A DNA stretch of 64,000 nucleotides from Brasenia schreberi (lineage: Eukaryota > Streptophyta > Magnoliopsida > Nymphaeales > Cabombaceae): positions 10,903,501 through 10,967,500 of the forward strand of contig JAYKKT010000079.1 of assembly GCA_036023115.1 (NCBI GenBank), in the 5' to 3' direction. The stretch's first letter is position 1. Each line of letters starts with the position of its first letter. The notes beneath the pieces are model-generated. The model searched no databases. It saw nothing but the letters and a program-made list of their open reading frames with translations, and was not told the origin of the DNA. The position numbers and the translations under genes were made by a program. This document shows, piece by piece, positions 1 to 11,335 of the stretch.

Positions 1-1739
1 ATCAGAAAAGAAGGATTTTGCACATATTTCTTGCCATGAAAATGGTAACTTAATTGGAAACCGGCTCATCCCTACTCTAAAATGACATTTTCTTACGCTA
101 AACAATCTACCAATCTTGTGATATGAAAAATGCATTGGTAGGGGACTGTTCCGCCTAATAAAAGTTCCAATGACTTGTTTTTTCTTTTGTAAGCCCTTGA
201 TGCATGTAGAGGAAAGGCTGCAGCTTTTGTAAATATGTGGGCGTTTCAAAGACTCGACCCAACGTAAAAGCATTTCATTCAATAAGGAGATTCTAAAACT
301 ACAGATGTGATCATTTACTTCGTGGGCAAAGTCTAGGATCATGAGATCCTTTTGTATCATATTGCAAGGGCTGTTGCATAGAAAGACCAAGATCAAATGA
401 ATGTTAAATTCGAAAGTATACAACTCCTACCAACTTATACATGATTGGCACAAGGTTTAGACGAGTTGTTCTAAACTAAGTTCATCCACTTAACCAACTA
501 CTTAACTCATCCCTAGAAGTCTCCGCACAACCTTATCATGTCTTCACCCATGTAGACGACATCTTCCTTCATGCTACCAAACTCTTGTCCACCTACATGC
601 TGCATGATCCCTATCTGCTCAACCTTTGGTTGTGTCAGTGTATCCTCATCATCATCTCGGTCAATGGGTCACCATCCCACCCTTGTCACACACACTACAC
701 AGACAGGTCTAACGTAATGCACAGAGTCCCACGCTATGACATTCTCTCTTGATTGAGGCTTAGCAATGGCCTTCGTTGCAACTTGTCCCTTACTAGGCCC
801 CATGAGCTCACTCGGTCATCTCGAAGATATATTCCAAGATGCTGCCTCTGGTAACATAGGTGTTACACAGCTCCGTACTCATTACCTTTCTTCCTCACAC
901 TTCTCTATAGAGTCATGTTGGTGAAGGAGGAAGAAAAGGGAAAGGAAGAAAGAAAGTGTGAGTATCTTTTTAGAAATATCAAAATGGGTCTAGCTCGGGG
1001 GTTGGTCTGATATGGTCTTAGAAAAATACAGGACCAGGCCAGAGAATTACAACTCATATTTGAAGCAGGGCCAATTGGAGCCCACTTCCTTTGATAAATT
1101 TGAAATTTAAAAACAAAATGTGATTGACCGGACATAATCACGAGATCCAGTCACGGATATTGGCCCAAGGAGCAAGGGTGACGAGGAGATGAGGCAAGAA
1201 GGGCCCAAGGCAGTGCAAAACAGTTCCAATATGCTAGTTACTAGATTGCTTCCTGTTATAGTTTGAGTCCGATTTTTGAGAAGGTGGAACGATAACGGAA
1301 CCAAGGGCTCTCCCGTGCCGGTTCTGGTTCTGGGGCCAGTTTGGTCGGTTCTAGTTCTGATCAATTCGAAAGTTGGTCAAGTTTCAGTTTGGATGGATGT
1401 TGAGCCAACCATGTCTAAATGGATATCCATCGTTATGATAATCTTCACAAGCTCATCATCTACAATGACAAACTTAAATAGTCCGATTGACCTAAGCTTA
1501 TGCCTAGTGTTATATCTCATATTATTCCAAAGCAACACATTTGGCCAAACTTGGTCGAATCGAGTCATTGACCAAGAAATTGCCTTCGAGCCTTAGCTTA
1601 GACAAAACAAATAAGGCTTCAACAAGCCAATTTTAGCTCTAAACAACCCATTCCAAGTTAAGCCTTAAGCTTGCTCGAACTTCCTAAATTAAAAAAGTTT
1701 TGTATAATGAGAAATTGCCAAAAAAAGTTAAATGACAAC
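1..1739. other. No gene recognised
   Basis: Short open frames only, with no family resemblance. 1300-1370 is rich in GGTTCT and similar to 19870-20045 and 30640-30990. Confidence 0.4.
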
Positions 1740-2110
1740 TCATAAGAGGGCCTAGAGACGATCATGGTTGTTAAGAGGATCTTATGAGATATCAAGCGAG
1801 ATGATGTTGTCTATTGTTTGAGGATATCATAATGATTGCTTAGAGCCTAAGTCTGTATTTGTGATTCTTATTGTAAGACTATGCTTATAAATACCTATGT
1901 AAACTCTAATACAGTAAGGTCTTATATCTTTAGAATCCCGAGTTCCTTCTATATGATTAGTAGTAGAAAAGAGTTTCTCTCTCTATGATTAGACTAGTAA
2001 TGAGAGAGTCATCTTCTTGACTAGATCAATCCTACCACGAACCTCTCTCTCTCTCTCCCTCTAGAGTGTGCTTTCACACCACCATTCACTAACTGACGTA
2101 CACCTACTTC
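1740..2110 (+). other. LTR-like promoter stretch
   Basis: GCTTATAAATACCTATG at about 1884-1900 resembles a plant LTR TATA region. It is followed by CT-rich leader sequence. A degenerate TGGTATCAGAGC-like site (GATATCAAAGCTAT, about 2489-2502) could be a primer-binding remnant. No gag or pol follows, so it may be a solo or truncated LTR. Confidence 0.25.
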
Positions 2111-4454
2111 ATACTTTCACTTACCATAAACATCCTGCTTGCATAACCATGTATAACACTAGCCCATAATTCCTCTGATTCTCTACCAATTTCCCTTCTC
2201 ATACAAGGAAGTCTACTGCTCCAAGACGGAACTACCACTCAAGAGTTAGCAAAATGGGAAATGTATCAATTCATGCTGTTTCCTCTATTACAGAATTGAG
2301 TCCACCTAACCAAAATCAGTATGGTAGATTAAGACTACATTACCTTGGACTGGATGTAACACTCTTATCCTTGATTAAAACTTAGCAATATATATTTGTC
2401 AAAAAGCTCTCGACGAGCTCCATCAATACCATTTCTAAAGTGAAAATCAAACTCGATACAATGAATCACCTTGATTGACATAACAAGCGATATCAAAGCT
2501 ATCTTTATTTGATTTTGCATCCAAAAGCTTCATACAAGGTACTTATGACTTTCTCTTTTTATAGAAGTCCAAATAACTAGGCTTGGGGATGACTTCACTT
2601 TGAAGTCATTGCATTTGGAACCGAGAACGTGTAGAGGCTTTCAATTCTAGCGAAAAGAAAAATAAAGAGGAGGGAGGAGAAGGGGGGAGGTATGGACCAT
2701 TGTTTGATGTTGTTGTGGCCAAGATCGTGATGTCATGTTCCCATGACACGTAAAGGTGAAATATATATATAATTAAATTGATGAATAGATCATAATATTC
2801 CAGGTCTTTGCCAACAGACGTGATTTCTCTTATTACTCCTGCTGCAAAAGTCCCTTCTTTTGCCCACTTCTTCTGGAGGTATTTGATTACGAGGCTTGGT
2901 GCTACATAACTCGAACTCCATGCTCAATTCTTTTCATAATCAAATACGAGCCTTGATGCACAACACAATGTAGGATCCCTATTTTTCACTCAATTAAGAT
3001 GCCGAGCATCGGCAGCTGGAAGGTTGGGCCGCTGGAACCAGTCCTATCATGGTAGTTCTACAAGCCCGAACTAGTAATCAAACATCTCCTTGGTGAGCCT
3101 TTCTAAGAGAAATAGAGGACGTGGGCAACCATTTATAGCACTTGTCCACCTTGAGCGATGAAAAAAAAGGCTTATGGGTCATCATCGGTAAGGACTTTTG
3201 ACTAGGAAAGGTTCCTTCCAATTTTGACAGACCCATTTTTATAGCTCATAAGATATGCCTTTTACTGCAACTATTATTCCCTTTGATCTTGCATCAGAGG
3301 AGTTCCGACTTAACGTCAATAACCTACCAGGCAATTCTGATGCAAATTAAACTAGTGTTATCCAGAAACCGATGTATGGCAGACAGTTAGTTCTTCATGT
3401 AGATTTGGGTCTAGCATGTGGCTTTCTCTATCGTTTATGAGTTCGACAGCTTCGGATAAAGGGCAAGGGCAAAAAATACTAAGATTCAGCAGTGCCCTTC
3501 TGATATCCCTTGAGTCAAACCGTAGTATATTTGTAGGCGACTTTCATGGCTTCGTTGTGGGCTCAAAATGTAGCCAATAATTGGACTATATTATATCCCC
3601 ATCGACAAATTACAGGCTGCAAGTTTGAATCCATGGGGATATATCCATCGACAAAATGTATATTACATCCCCATGGATTCATGGCTCAAAATGTGGCTTC
3701 GTATGCATGCACCAGGAGTCAAACTTGCAGCCTGTAACATGGAAATCGAGAGCACTATCAGGTGAGTTAAAATCCCTGAGTGCTATTTCTCTTTTATTTT
3801 GTAAAGTTTGGGTAGCGATGGTGCACGCAAATGTAATTCATTGATAGACAAGTTAAAAGCATTGGAGACTCGCCTCCTTTTGTGCTTTCAGTTGTATAAT
3901 TCGACAAGCAATGGCTAGGGTGTCAATTCGCATGAGTTCCATATATTATTTATTCATGTATGGTGGGTGGGTAGGAGGACTTTTTCTTTCTTAGAGCAGG
4001 TACGGGCACCCCAAGGGTCGAACTCGTGGGGTAGTTTATAATATAGACGCACAATGGGGGGGTCGTTGGCCCAACCAGGGATGCAACCCCTAGGTCCTAG
4101 GGGCGGTACAAAAGCAACAAATGAATAAAAATAAGAGAGGCGGATCATCAAAAATTCCTAGTTCGTTGGCCATCCCGCGGTTTTGTCTATGAGATCTGGA
4201 ATTCTAAGTTTCAATTTTGGTCGAACTCTACCAAGTAGATGCGATTGATTAATCCTCCATCTTTTGTGTTACAATTTTCTTCTAGTGATTAAATTAGTCC
4301 TCGAGGAACTTATTCCCCTTTCCTCACGGCTAGCGTGCAGCTGATTTGTCAATTGCAACCATATTTGAGCTGGTTGATAGCGTCCGCGGTTGTGCTCCAA
4401 TGCTTCTCAAGGTTCTGATGTTGTAACAGCAGTCAAAAGCCTGTATATGAGATG
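2111..4454. other. No gene recognised
   Basis: Apart from the stem-loop at 3610-3737 I see no coding or structured feature. 3990-4110 holds GC-richer sequence with inverted short motifs. Confidence 0.4.
3610..3737. repeat. Perfect 19-bp inverted repeat with nested hairpin
   Basis: Arms at 3610-3628 and 3719-3737 are exact reverse complements (TTACAGGCTGCAAGTTTGA and its complement). The 90-bp loop holds a second pair, CCATGGGGAT and ATCCCCATGG. The phrase GGCTCAAAATGT occurs both before the stem (about 3558) and inside the loop (about 3683). Confidence 0.8.
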
Positions 4455-4772
4455 GAAAAAAAGGAGAGAGATAGATAGGAGGGACAAGGTTACACGTAGA
4501 AGGTTTTCTCATGAAGAAGGCTATACGTGTATTACCACTTTTCTTTATTGTTTTGTTGTATATATATTTAGTTTTTTCTTCTTCTTCCAAGTTTTCTTCT
4601 GTAGGCTTTCCTTTTTAAAAGTCATTCCATGTTCATCCGGAAAATGCCGAAGACTTTTTTTAAAAGCAAAAATAATTTTTGAATAAAGTTTTCCTTTTTC
4701 AAAAAAGCAACTCATGAAATCTAGGAAGAGGGCCCTTCTTCGAGTATTTCATGGTTGACGATAGTGTCCGCC
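4455..4772 (-). repeat. Copia LTR (3' LTR of copy A)
   Basis: Homologous along its length to about 7950-8268. It contains an AT-rich TATA-like core (TATATATA near 4559) and ends at a polypurine tract. The left end is not precisely placed. Confidence 0.65.
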
Positions 4773-4984
4773 TCCCACTTGGTCACTAGAGTCAACTTGT
4801 GATACACTGGTTTTGCCTCCTACTATTTTGGGGTTTTACCAAATTGTATATTTTATCTAGTTACAAGTAAATTACAACTTTTATCTGTTATGGGGTTTTT
4901 TACAATCAATGTGTTTTTCCTACATAACACATAATAAAGTGTATTTTCTACACTTATACACTTGTGTATCTTAAACACATGTAG

Positions 4985-5411
4985 GTTATATGTTTAGTAA
5001 AAAGTTCTTTTGAGATGCCTTGCTTCTTGAGCTATCAACTGCACTCTTAATAACAGTAATTGTTGCATTATTGTCAAAATAAATGGCACCTCATTCGTTG
5101 GTTATGTCTAGCTTCAAATCACGTATGAAACAACTTATCCAAACAACACTCATAGCAGTCATACTGCAAGCAACGTACTCAACTTCTTGTGTGTGCAAAG
5201 CGACACAACCTTGTTTCTTGTAAGCTAAAAAAACTACAATACCTCCAAATAAAAATATTTGACCAGAGGTTGATTTATTGTCATATTTACTCCCAGCAAA
5301 GTCATCATCTTAGTATCCTATCACTTTAAGTTCATCTGCTTGAAAGGAAAGTTTCAAGTATTTTGTTCCTTTGAGATATCTTAGAATTTTTTTCACAGTT
5401 ATCCAATATTG
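4985..5411 (-). pseudogene. Copia A RNase H remnant
   Basis: Collinear with copy B RNase H (8480-9010) but missing about 105 bp after 5019, and it carries several stops. Nothing functional remains. Confidence 0.7.
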
Positions 5412-6235
5412 TCATCCAGGATTACTTTGATATCTACTCACAAGACCAAGAGCAAAACTAATATTAGGTTTTGTATACAACATCGCATACATCAAGCCAC
5501 TCACAGCTTGTGCATAAGGAACATTAGGCTTATCAGCTCCTTCACCTGGACAATCAGCCTTACTCAATTTAATCTCTTTCGCAATAGGTATAGATGCAGA
5601 CTTGCATTCACCCATTTTAAACTTCTTGAGGATATAATCAATATATATCTCCTGACTTAGGTATAGAAGTTTAGATTCTCTATCTTGAGAAATCAGTATA
5701 CCTAGGATATATGATGTTTCCCCCATATCCTTCATTTAAAACCTTGAGTTTAACCATGACTTGGTTTTAACAATCATCTCATTGTTATTCCTAGTCAACA
5801 ATATGTCATTTACATATAATGATAAGATGACAAAGTGGTTCTCGCTGTTTCAGACATATACACAATGATCAAGTTCATTAGCCACAAACCCAAGTTCAAT
5901 AATGACATTTTGAAAAGTCAAATATCATTGGCGAGGTAAATGTTTAAGGTCATATAGGGATTTTTTTAACCTATATAATTTATCTTCTTGTCCTTCAACT
6001 TTATCTCTTTTGGGCTGATGCAGATATATGATTTCATCTAAATCTACATTTAAAAAAACATTTTTACATCTAATGGATGTGAATCCAAATCATAATATGT
6101 TGATATCGCTAGTATTATTCTTATGGATACAAATTTCGAAACAGGAGAATATGTCTCAACATAATTTATCCCCTCATTTTGTGAAAAACCCTTTGCAACC
6201 AACCTCGCTTTAAACTTATCGATTGTTCCATCAAC
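5412..6235 (-). pseudogene. Copia A reverse transcriptase, broken
   Basis: Minus-strand reading gives VEGQEDKLYRLKKSLYDLKH near 5985, then LSLYVNDILLT at about 5790-5822. An open stretch at 5412-5735 follows with MGETSYILGILISQD and YAQAVSGLMYA. This is the canonical Ty1/copia RT order. The catalytic YVDD box reads YVND (5805-5816), so an essential aspartate is lost. Stop codons interrupt the frame above 5740. Confidence 0.88.
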
Positions 6236-6539
6236 CTTTTTTTTTTTTTGATAACTCTACAACTTTCCTTCCTCTTAGCAAATCAATCAATTCCCAAACT
6301 TGGTTTTTTTTCAATGAATTTAATTTCTTCATCTATGACCTTTTCCTAATTTGAAGATTTAGATGATTCGATATAACAAATTATAAGTTAACTCATCTAA
6401 ATCCATTGAATTACACACTTCATTTTAAAGGTAAATGTAATCATCCTTTAAGTAGGACGGTGTGACCATAGGTCTTTTGTGTCTACTTAAAGTTTCAGTT
6501 TGATCAAGAAGATCATCTATGGGTTCAAATGATGATTAA

Positions 6540-7260
6540 TCTAGTTGTGACAGTCCCTTTTGTAGTGCCCTATATTGCCACAGTTGAAGCACTTTATCCA
6601 AGAAGTGGATTCCTACGATTTTTTAAATTTTTTACTATACTGTCTTTTATTCTTATCAAATTTCTTATTTGGTTTTTTCTTATCTTGATTGTTTTTGGAG
6701 CCAGACCCTAAGTCATATTGAACAACTAACAACCTCTCCCTTTTATTTTTATTGATATGTTCCTATTCAATTGCTAGTTTAAATGGGAGTTTTGAATGAG
6801 TAAAATTTTGTCAAAGTCTAAGAGTTGTAGTTACCATATTCCAAGAAGGGGGTAAACAGTTTAAAATCATGGATATTTGCATTGGTTTAGGAATAACTTA
6901 CATTGATACAGCTAAATCCCTAGTCATTATCAACATTTGATTAACATGTTCAACTACATTATCACCTTCTTTTATTTTAGAAGAATTGATATTTTTGAAA
7001 GAGTAGTTATACATGTAGCTTAGCTATAATATTATATTTTATGGTCAAAGAGTCAAATAATTATTTAGCAGTCTCAAACTCTTTAAAGACTCTAATCAAG
7101 TCATCTTTTATGTATGTTAACATTATGGTCCTTGCTATAGTATCATCTCTTAGAAATTCCTTTTACTTGTCTTTTTGTTCATCTGTTGCAACCAGAGTAG
7201 GTAGTAAAACTGTTTCTCTAAGTACATAATCAACTCCCTCTAAAGTCAAGAGGGTCTATA
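6540..7260 (-). pseudogene. Copia A gag with zinc knuckle
   Basis: The minus strand at 6544-6594 reads KCFNCGNIGHYKRDCHN, a perfect C-x2-C-x4-H-x4-C nucleocapsid knuckle. Upstream of it (7080-7255) is the plant copia gag core with EFLRDDTIARTIML and FKEFETAK, interrupted by stops. The knuckle lies about 10 bp from sequence that in copy B belongs to the integrase/RT spacer. This marks an internal deletion of protease and integrase. Confidence 0.85.
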
Positions 7261-7949
7261 TATTTTTAGATAGAAAAATATAAAACATATATCAGATGAA
7301 TTGACATAAGATATTTCATAAAGAATCAATAACAAAAATAGTCAAGCACCTAAATGCAATATTCACAAATTTTAGGTACTGAACTGTAAATATTTCTAAG
7401 CATTGTATTGCAGTTTATTTAACACATAGGTATCTTTCTAGAAATATCAGAAAACTAGGGATAAAACAGTAAAAAGGTTGCACGCGATATTTCTCAAAAA
7501 GTATAAGGGCAAACATGTACATTTCTTAGGTACCATAATGGATAATATGTCAAATAGTGAGGGTTATTTATGTAAACTCACCTAAATACCAGGTTCTATA
7601 AATCCAAAAATTAACTAGGGACAAAACTATAAAACTACATCTTGGTTTTTCGTAATTTTATAGACTATTAGAGGGAAGAAAAGGCTTTTCACTTATATAA
7701 GGGTAAATCAGTCTTTTCATATCAAAATATCAGGATATTTTGATAATTTTGTCCCATGGTATTTCATAATTTTGGTTTACGTACAAGGGAAAAATAGTAA
7801 TTTTTCTCTGAAAACCACTAACGATTTGGTAGAAACCCGGGAGGTTAAATGGAGGAGAGAGAGAAATTTGTGGAGAGAGAGAAACTGAGAGAGGGAGCGA
7901 AAGGTCATAGGCTTGACCTCCACTCCTCTTCTTCTTGTTCTTCGTTTCT

Positions 7950-8268
7950 TCTAGAGAGGGAGGAGGGATAATTACCCCGAGAAGGTTATACGTGTATTAT
8001 CACTTTTTTGTATTATTTTGTTGTATATATATCTGATTTTTTCTTCTTCTTTCGAGTTTTACTCTCTAGGTTTTCCTTTTTAAAAAGTCATTCCATATTC
8101 ACCGGGAGATGCCAAGGACTTTTTAAAAAGCAAAATCAGTTTTCGAATAAAGTTTGCCTTATTCAAAAAAGCAACTCATGAAATTCGAGAAGAGTGCTTT
8201 TCTTCCACCATTTCATGGTTGACGTTAGTATTTGGACTGATAGTGGTCACCAAATACTTATATCACCC
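7950..8268 (-). repeat. Copia LTR shared between copies B and A
   Basis: Homologous to 4455-4772. It lies between the 3' end of copy B and the leader and gag of copy A, so it serves as 3' LTR of one and 5' LTR of the other. Confidence 0.65.
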
Positions 8269-8454
8269 ACTTGGACACTAGAGCTAACCTATGATACACT
8301 GGTTTTGCCTCCTACTATTTTGAGGTTTTACTAAGTGTTATCATTTATCTAGTTGCAAGTAAATTGCAACTTTTATCTGTTATGCAGTTTTTCGACAATC
8401 AATGTGTTTTTCTTATATAATACACAACAAAGTATATTTTCTATGCTTATATAC

Positions 8455-9180
8455 TTAAGCGTATCTCAAACCCATGTGGGTTACATGTTTAGTAAAAAGT
8501 TCTTCTAAAATACCTTTTATTAAGGGGTCTGCCAACATATCATTAGTTGGCATATAGCATATAGTTATTTCATTTCTTTTGAGCATATCATGAGCATAGT
8601 GATATTTAACAGTTATATGCTTGCTTCTTGAGCTATCATCTCCACTCTTAATAAGAGTAATTGCTGCATTTTTATTACAATAAATGATAATTGACTCGTT
8701 GGTTATGTCCAGCTTCAAATCACATATGAAGCGGCATATCCAAATGATACTTTTAGCAAACATACTTCAAGCAACATACTCAGATTTTTGTGTGTGCAAA
8801 GTGACACAACCTTGTTTCTTGCAATCCCAAGAAACTACATTGCCTTCAAATAAAAATATTTGACCAAAGGTTGATTTGCTATCATATTTGCTCCCAGCAA
8901 AGTCAGCATCTGAGTATCCTATCACTTTAAGTTCATCTACTTGAAAGCAAAGTTTAAAGTATTTTGTTTCTTTGAAATATTTTAGAATTCCTTTTACAAC
9001 TATCCAATATTGTCATTTAGGATTACTTTGATATCTACTAACAAGACCAATAGCAAAATTGATATCAAGTCTTCTACACAATATAAAATACATCAAGTTA
9101 CCCACAACTTTTGCATAAGAAACATTAGCCTTATCGTCTCCTTCACCAAGACAAGCATTCTTACTCAATTACGCATTTGC
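8455..9180 (-). pseudogene. Copia B RNase H and RT C-terminal remnant
   Basis: The open segment at 8455-8763 contains SKHITVKYHYAHDML and ICYMPTNDMLADPLIK, the hallmark C-terminal end of copia RNase H. Sequence at 8780-9150 matches the RT C-terminal part of copy A with substitutions and stops. At about 9165-9185 the frame jumps to sequence equivalent to 6415 in copy A, so about 860 bp of RT is missing. Confidence 0.85.
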
Positions 9181-9314
9181 TTTACAAGGTAAGTGTGATA
9201 ATCCTTTAAGTAGGACGGTATGATCCTAGGTCTTTCATGTCCACTTAAAGTTTCAGCTTGATAAGGAAAATCATCTATGTATTTAAATGATGATTGATCT
9301 AGATCGTCAATATA

Positions 9315-10118
9315 CTAATTACCATTTTCAAGATTATTATTCTTAGTGTCCTCTAAGAATTCAACATCCCTACTTTCTATCAGTATATAATTTTTATTAT
9401 AAAACTGATATCTTTTAGATTTTTTAGGATATCTAATAAATATACATCTCAAGGACCTACTACCTAGTTTGTCTCTAAACTGATCAAGGATTTTCACATG
9501 AACAATAGATCCCCACCTCCTAAGATGATCTAAGTTTGGCTTTCTTCCAAACCACATCTCATATAGTATCGAGAATACAACTTTGCATGGTACTCTATTG
9601 AGTATATATAAAGTTGTACTTACCGGTTCTCTCTAAAATACCCTTAGGAGAGAAACATCTATTAGCATAGACCTAGGCATTGTATTTTGCTTTGCAATAC
9701 CAAAGTCTTTGCATAATTCTAAAAATTCTGTATAGGTATACTCTTTACCTTTATCTAATCTCGAAACTTTGATTGTATACCCCAATTGGTTTTCAACTTC
9801 TTGCTTATATTCTTTAAACGCTTCAAGTGCCTTAGATTTATGTATTAGGATATATATATATATATATATCGAGTAATTATCGATAAAGATTCTAAAATAA
9901 ACATTTTCTCGATTTGATATTACTCTAAAAGGTCCACATAAATTAGTGTGAGTAATCTCTAGTAGAGTTATTGCCCTAATCACTTCTTTAGGAAATGATT
10001 TTCTAGTTATTTTTCCTTGTATACGGGCCTCACACTTATTAAAAATGTTTTCATGAAAACTAGGTAATAAGTTAAAGTTGGTTAATTTTTTCAACTTCTT
10101 TAAATTTATATGACTCAA
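9315..10118 (-). pseudogene. Copia B integrase, broken
   Basis: Two open segments make up the integrase. 9633-10118 holds the zinc-binding start (SHINLKKLKKLTNFN), EITHTNLCGPFRV, FIDNYS and SRLDKGKEYTYTEF. 9315-9557 holds the C-terminal MWFGRKPNLDHLRRWGS and FIRYPKKSKRYQFYN. The first catalytic aspartate of HTDLxGPF is asparagine. The zinc cysteine pair reads CEAR instead of CEAC. The catalytic glutamate region is lost at the gap between the segments. Confidence 0.88.
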
Positions 10119-10375
10119 TCTTTATGCCATACATTCACATCAATCATATAGACACTATCAATATAAGAAGAAGAACTTTCATTTTCATTTATATTGAATT
10201 TGAACAATTCTTTCTTAGCATCAAATACACCAAAAAACGTTATCATGACATGCTTTCCTACAGTAACTTTGTCAAGGACAAACTTAGATGCTGAGAATAT
10301 GCATGATATGCTTTTATTATCATGTCTGGTATGAAGTTGTCGCTCACTTCTATTTTCTTGACTATAGTATATCAT
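10115..10375 (-). pseudogene. Copia B protease/GAG-pre-integrase remnant
   Basis: An 86-residue open segment ends SVYMIDVNVWHKD and leads directly into the integrase zinc domain. This is the GAG-pre-integrase position of copia polyproteins. No intact protease D-S-G motif is visible; sequence beyond 10380 no longer aligns with copia. Confidence 0.65.
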
Positions 10376-10380
10376 TCAAC

Positions 10381-10881
10381 TAATTCTACTCTTGAGCCTC
10401 TTTGGAGTGGAGAGTTATATGCATCTAGTATGAAGCCCTAACTTCAAATTATTTTATATTTTTTAGAGTTCGAGTTTGCATGCCTTCCTTTTCAACAAAT
10501 CATACTAGATAAATGAGGATATGCTTTAAGCTTCATTTGTTCTATCTCCATACTCCCAATTATAGTTTATCAGTATTGATGAGGTAACCTTTCTACCTTC
10601 ATATTTTAGTCCCTCTAATTCTCCTTCTACCATTATATCTATTGTGGACCTATCTCAGATTAGAGTGTTGAAGGTATTTTCTCGAGGAGTTTTATTTTGT
10701 TGTGTATCTGAATCATCAAGGTTCAACTCGATCATCGTTGAACTTTACATCTCTCATTGTATTGCTTATCAATTGGGGTTTTGATAAGATCTACCTACCA
10801 TTGTAGATTTGTTGATTGATAGAGTTGACAAATGAGGATCTCCTTTTCAATTTCCAAACTTATATCCTTGTTTTGGACGGA
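10381..10881. other. No gene recognised
   Basis: A 0.5-kb stretch between the copia remnant and the 86-bp direct repeats. It may be the unrecognised 5' part of copia copy B. Confidence 0.3.
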
Positions 10882-11166
10882 CTCCAGATTTTTCTCCTTG
10901 GTTATTCAACTTTCATGAAGATATGGCTAGGGCTTCATTTGACGAATGTTGCTTGAGACATGTAGACTATAGTAGCTTTGCAACTACCAAAAAAACCCAA
11001 GTTCTCGTAGTGTCTAACACAAGCACTCTTGCCCATAGTCTCTATCTTCCCTCGTTGACCACTTTTACTATTTCCTCCTTCTCCAGATTTTGCTCCTTGG
11101 TGGTTTGACTTCCATGAAGATATGGCTAGGGCTTCGTTTGACGAATGTCAGTCGAGACAAGTAGAC
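10882..11166 (+). repeat. Pair of 86-bp direct repeats
   Basis: 10882-10967 and 11081-11166 are near-identical. Both begin CTCCAGATTT and contain GATATGGCTAGGGCTTC and TTTGACGAATGT. Their starts are 199 bp apart. They lie beside the hAT pseudogene. Confidence 0.85.
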
Positions 11167-11197
11167 CAATGTAAAGATCGTATTGGTATCCGTATCA

Positions 11198-11335
11198 CAC
11201 TAAGTATCGATACACCTATATCGTACAGTATGATACAATATAGTGTAAATTTCTATTTTTTGTGTTAAACATATTAAAAAATATAAAAATTAAAATTAAA
11301 GAACAAAACATATATAACACTAAGTATCGATACAC
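11198..11335 (+). repeat. 18-bp direct repeats 120 bp apart
   Basis: CACTAAGTATCGATACAC occurs at 11198-11215 and 11318-11335. Each contains the palindrome GTATCGATAC. They lie at the C-terminal end of the hAT pseudogene and may be subterminal repeats of that element. Confidence 0.7.

Larger units (their letters stand above)
4455..10380 (-). mobile_element. Tandem pair of defective Ty1/copia retrotransposons
   Basis: Read on the minus strand the order is: partial copy B (10375 to 8455), LTR (about 8268 to 7950), copy A (about 7890 to 4985), LTR (about 4772 to 4455). The blocks 4455-4990 and 7950-8505 are clearly homologous LTR plus 3' end. A purine tract, the complement of CCCACTTGG, marks the inner edge of each LTR at about 4773 and 8269. 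Copy A lacks protease and integrase. Copy B lacks the reverse transcriptase core and gag. The shared middle LTR suggests unequal recombination. Neither copy can be functional. Outer boundaries are approximate. Confidence 0.8.

Noticed and set aside
7260..7890. Primer-binding site and leader of copia copy A
   Set aside because: No convincing tRNA-complementary sequence next to the LTR was found.
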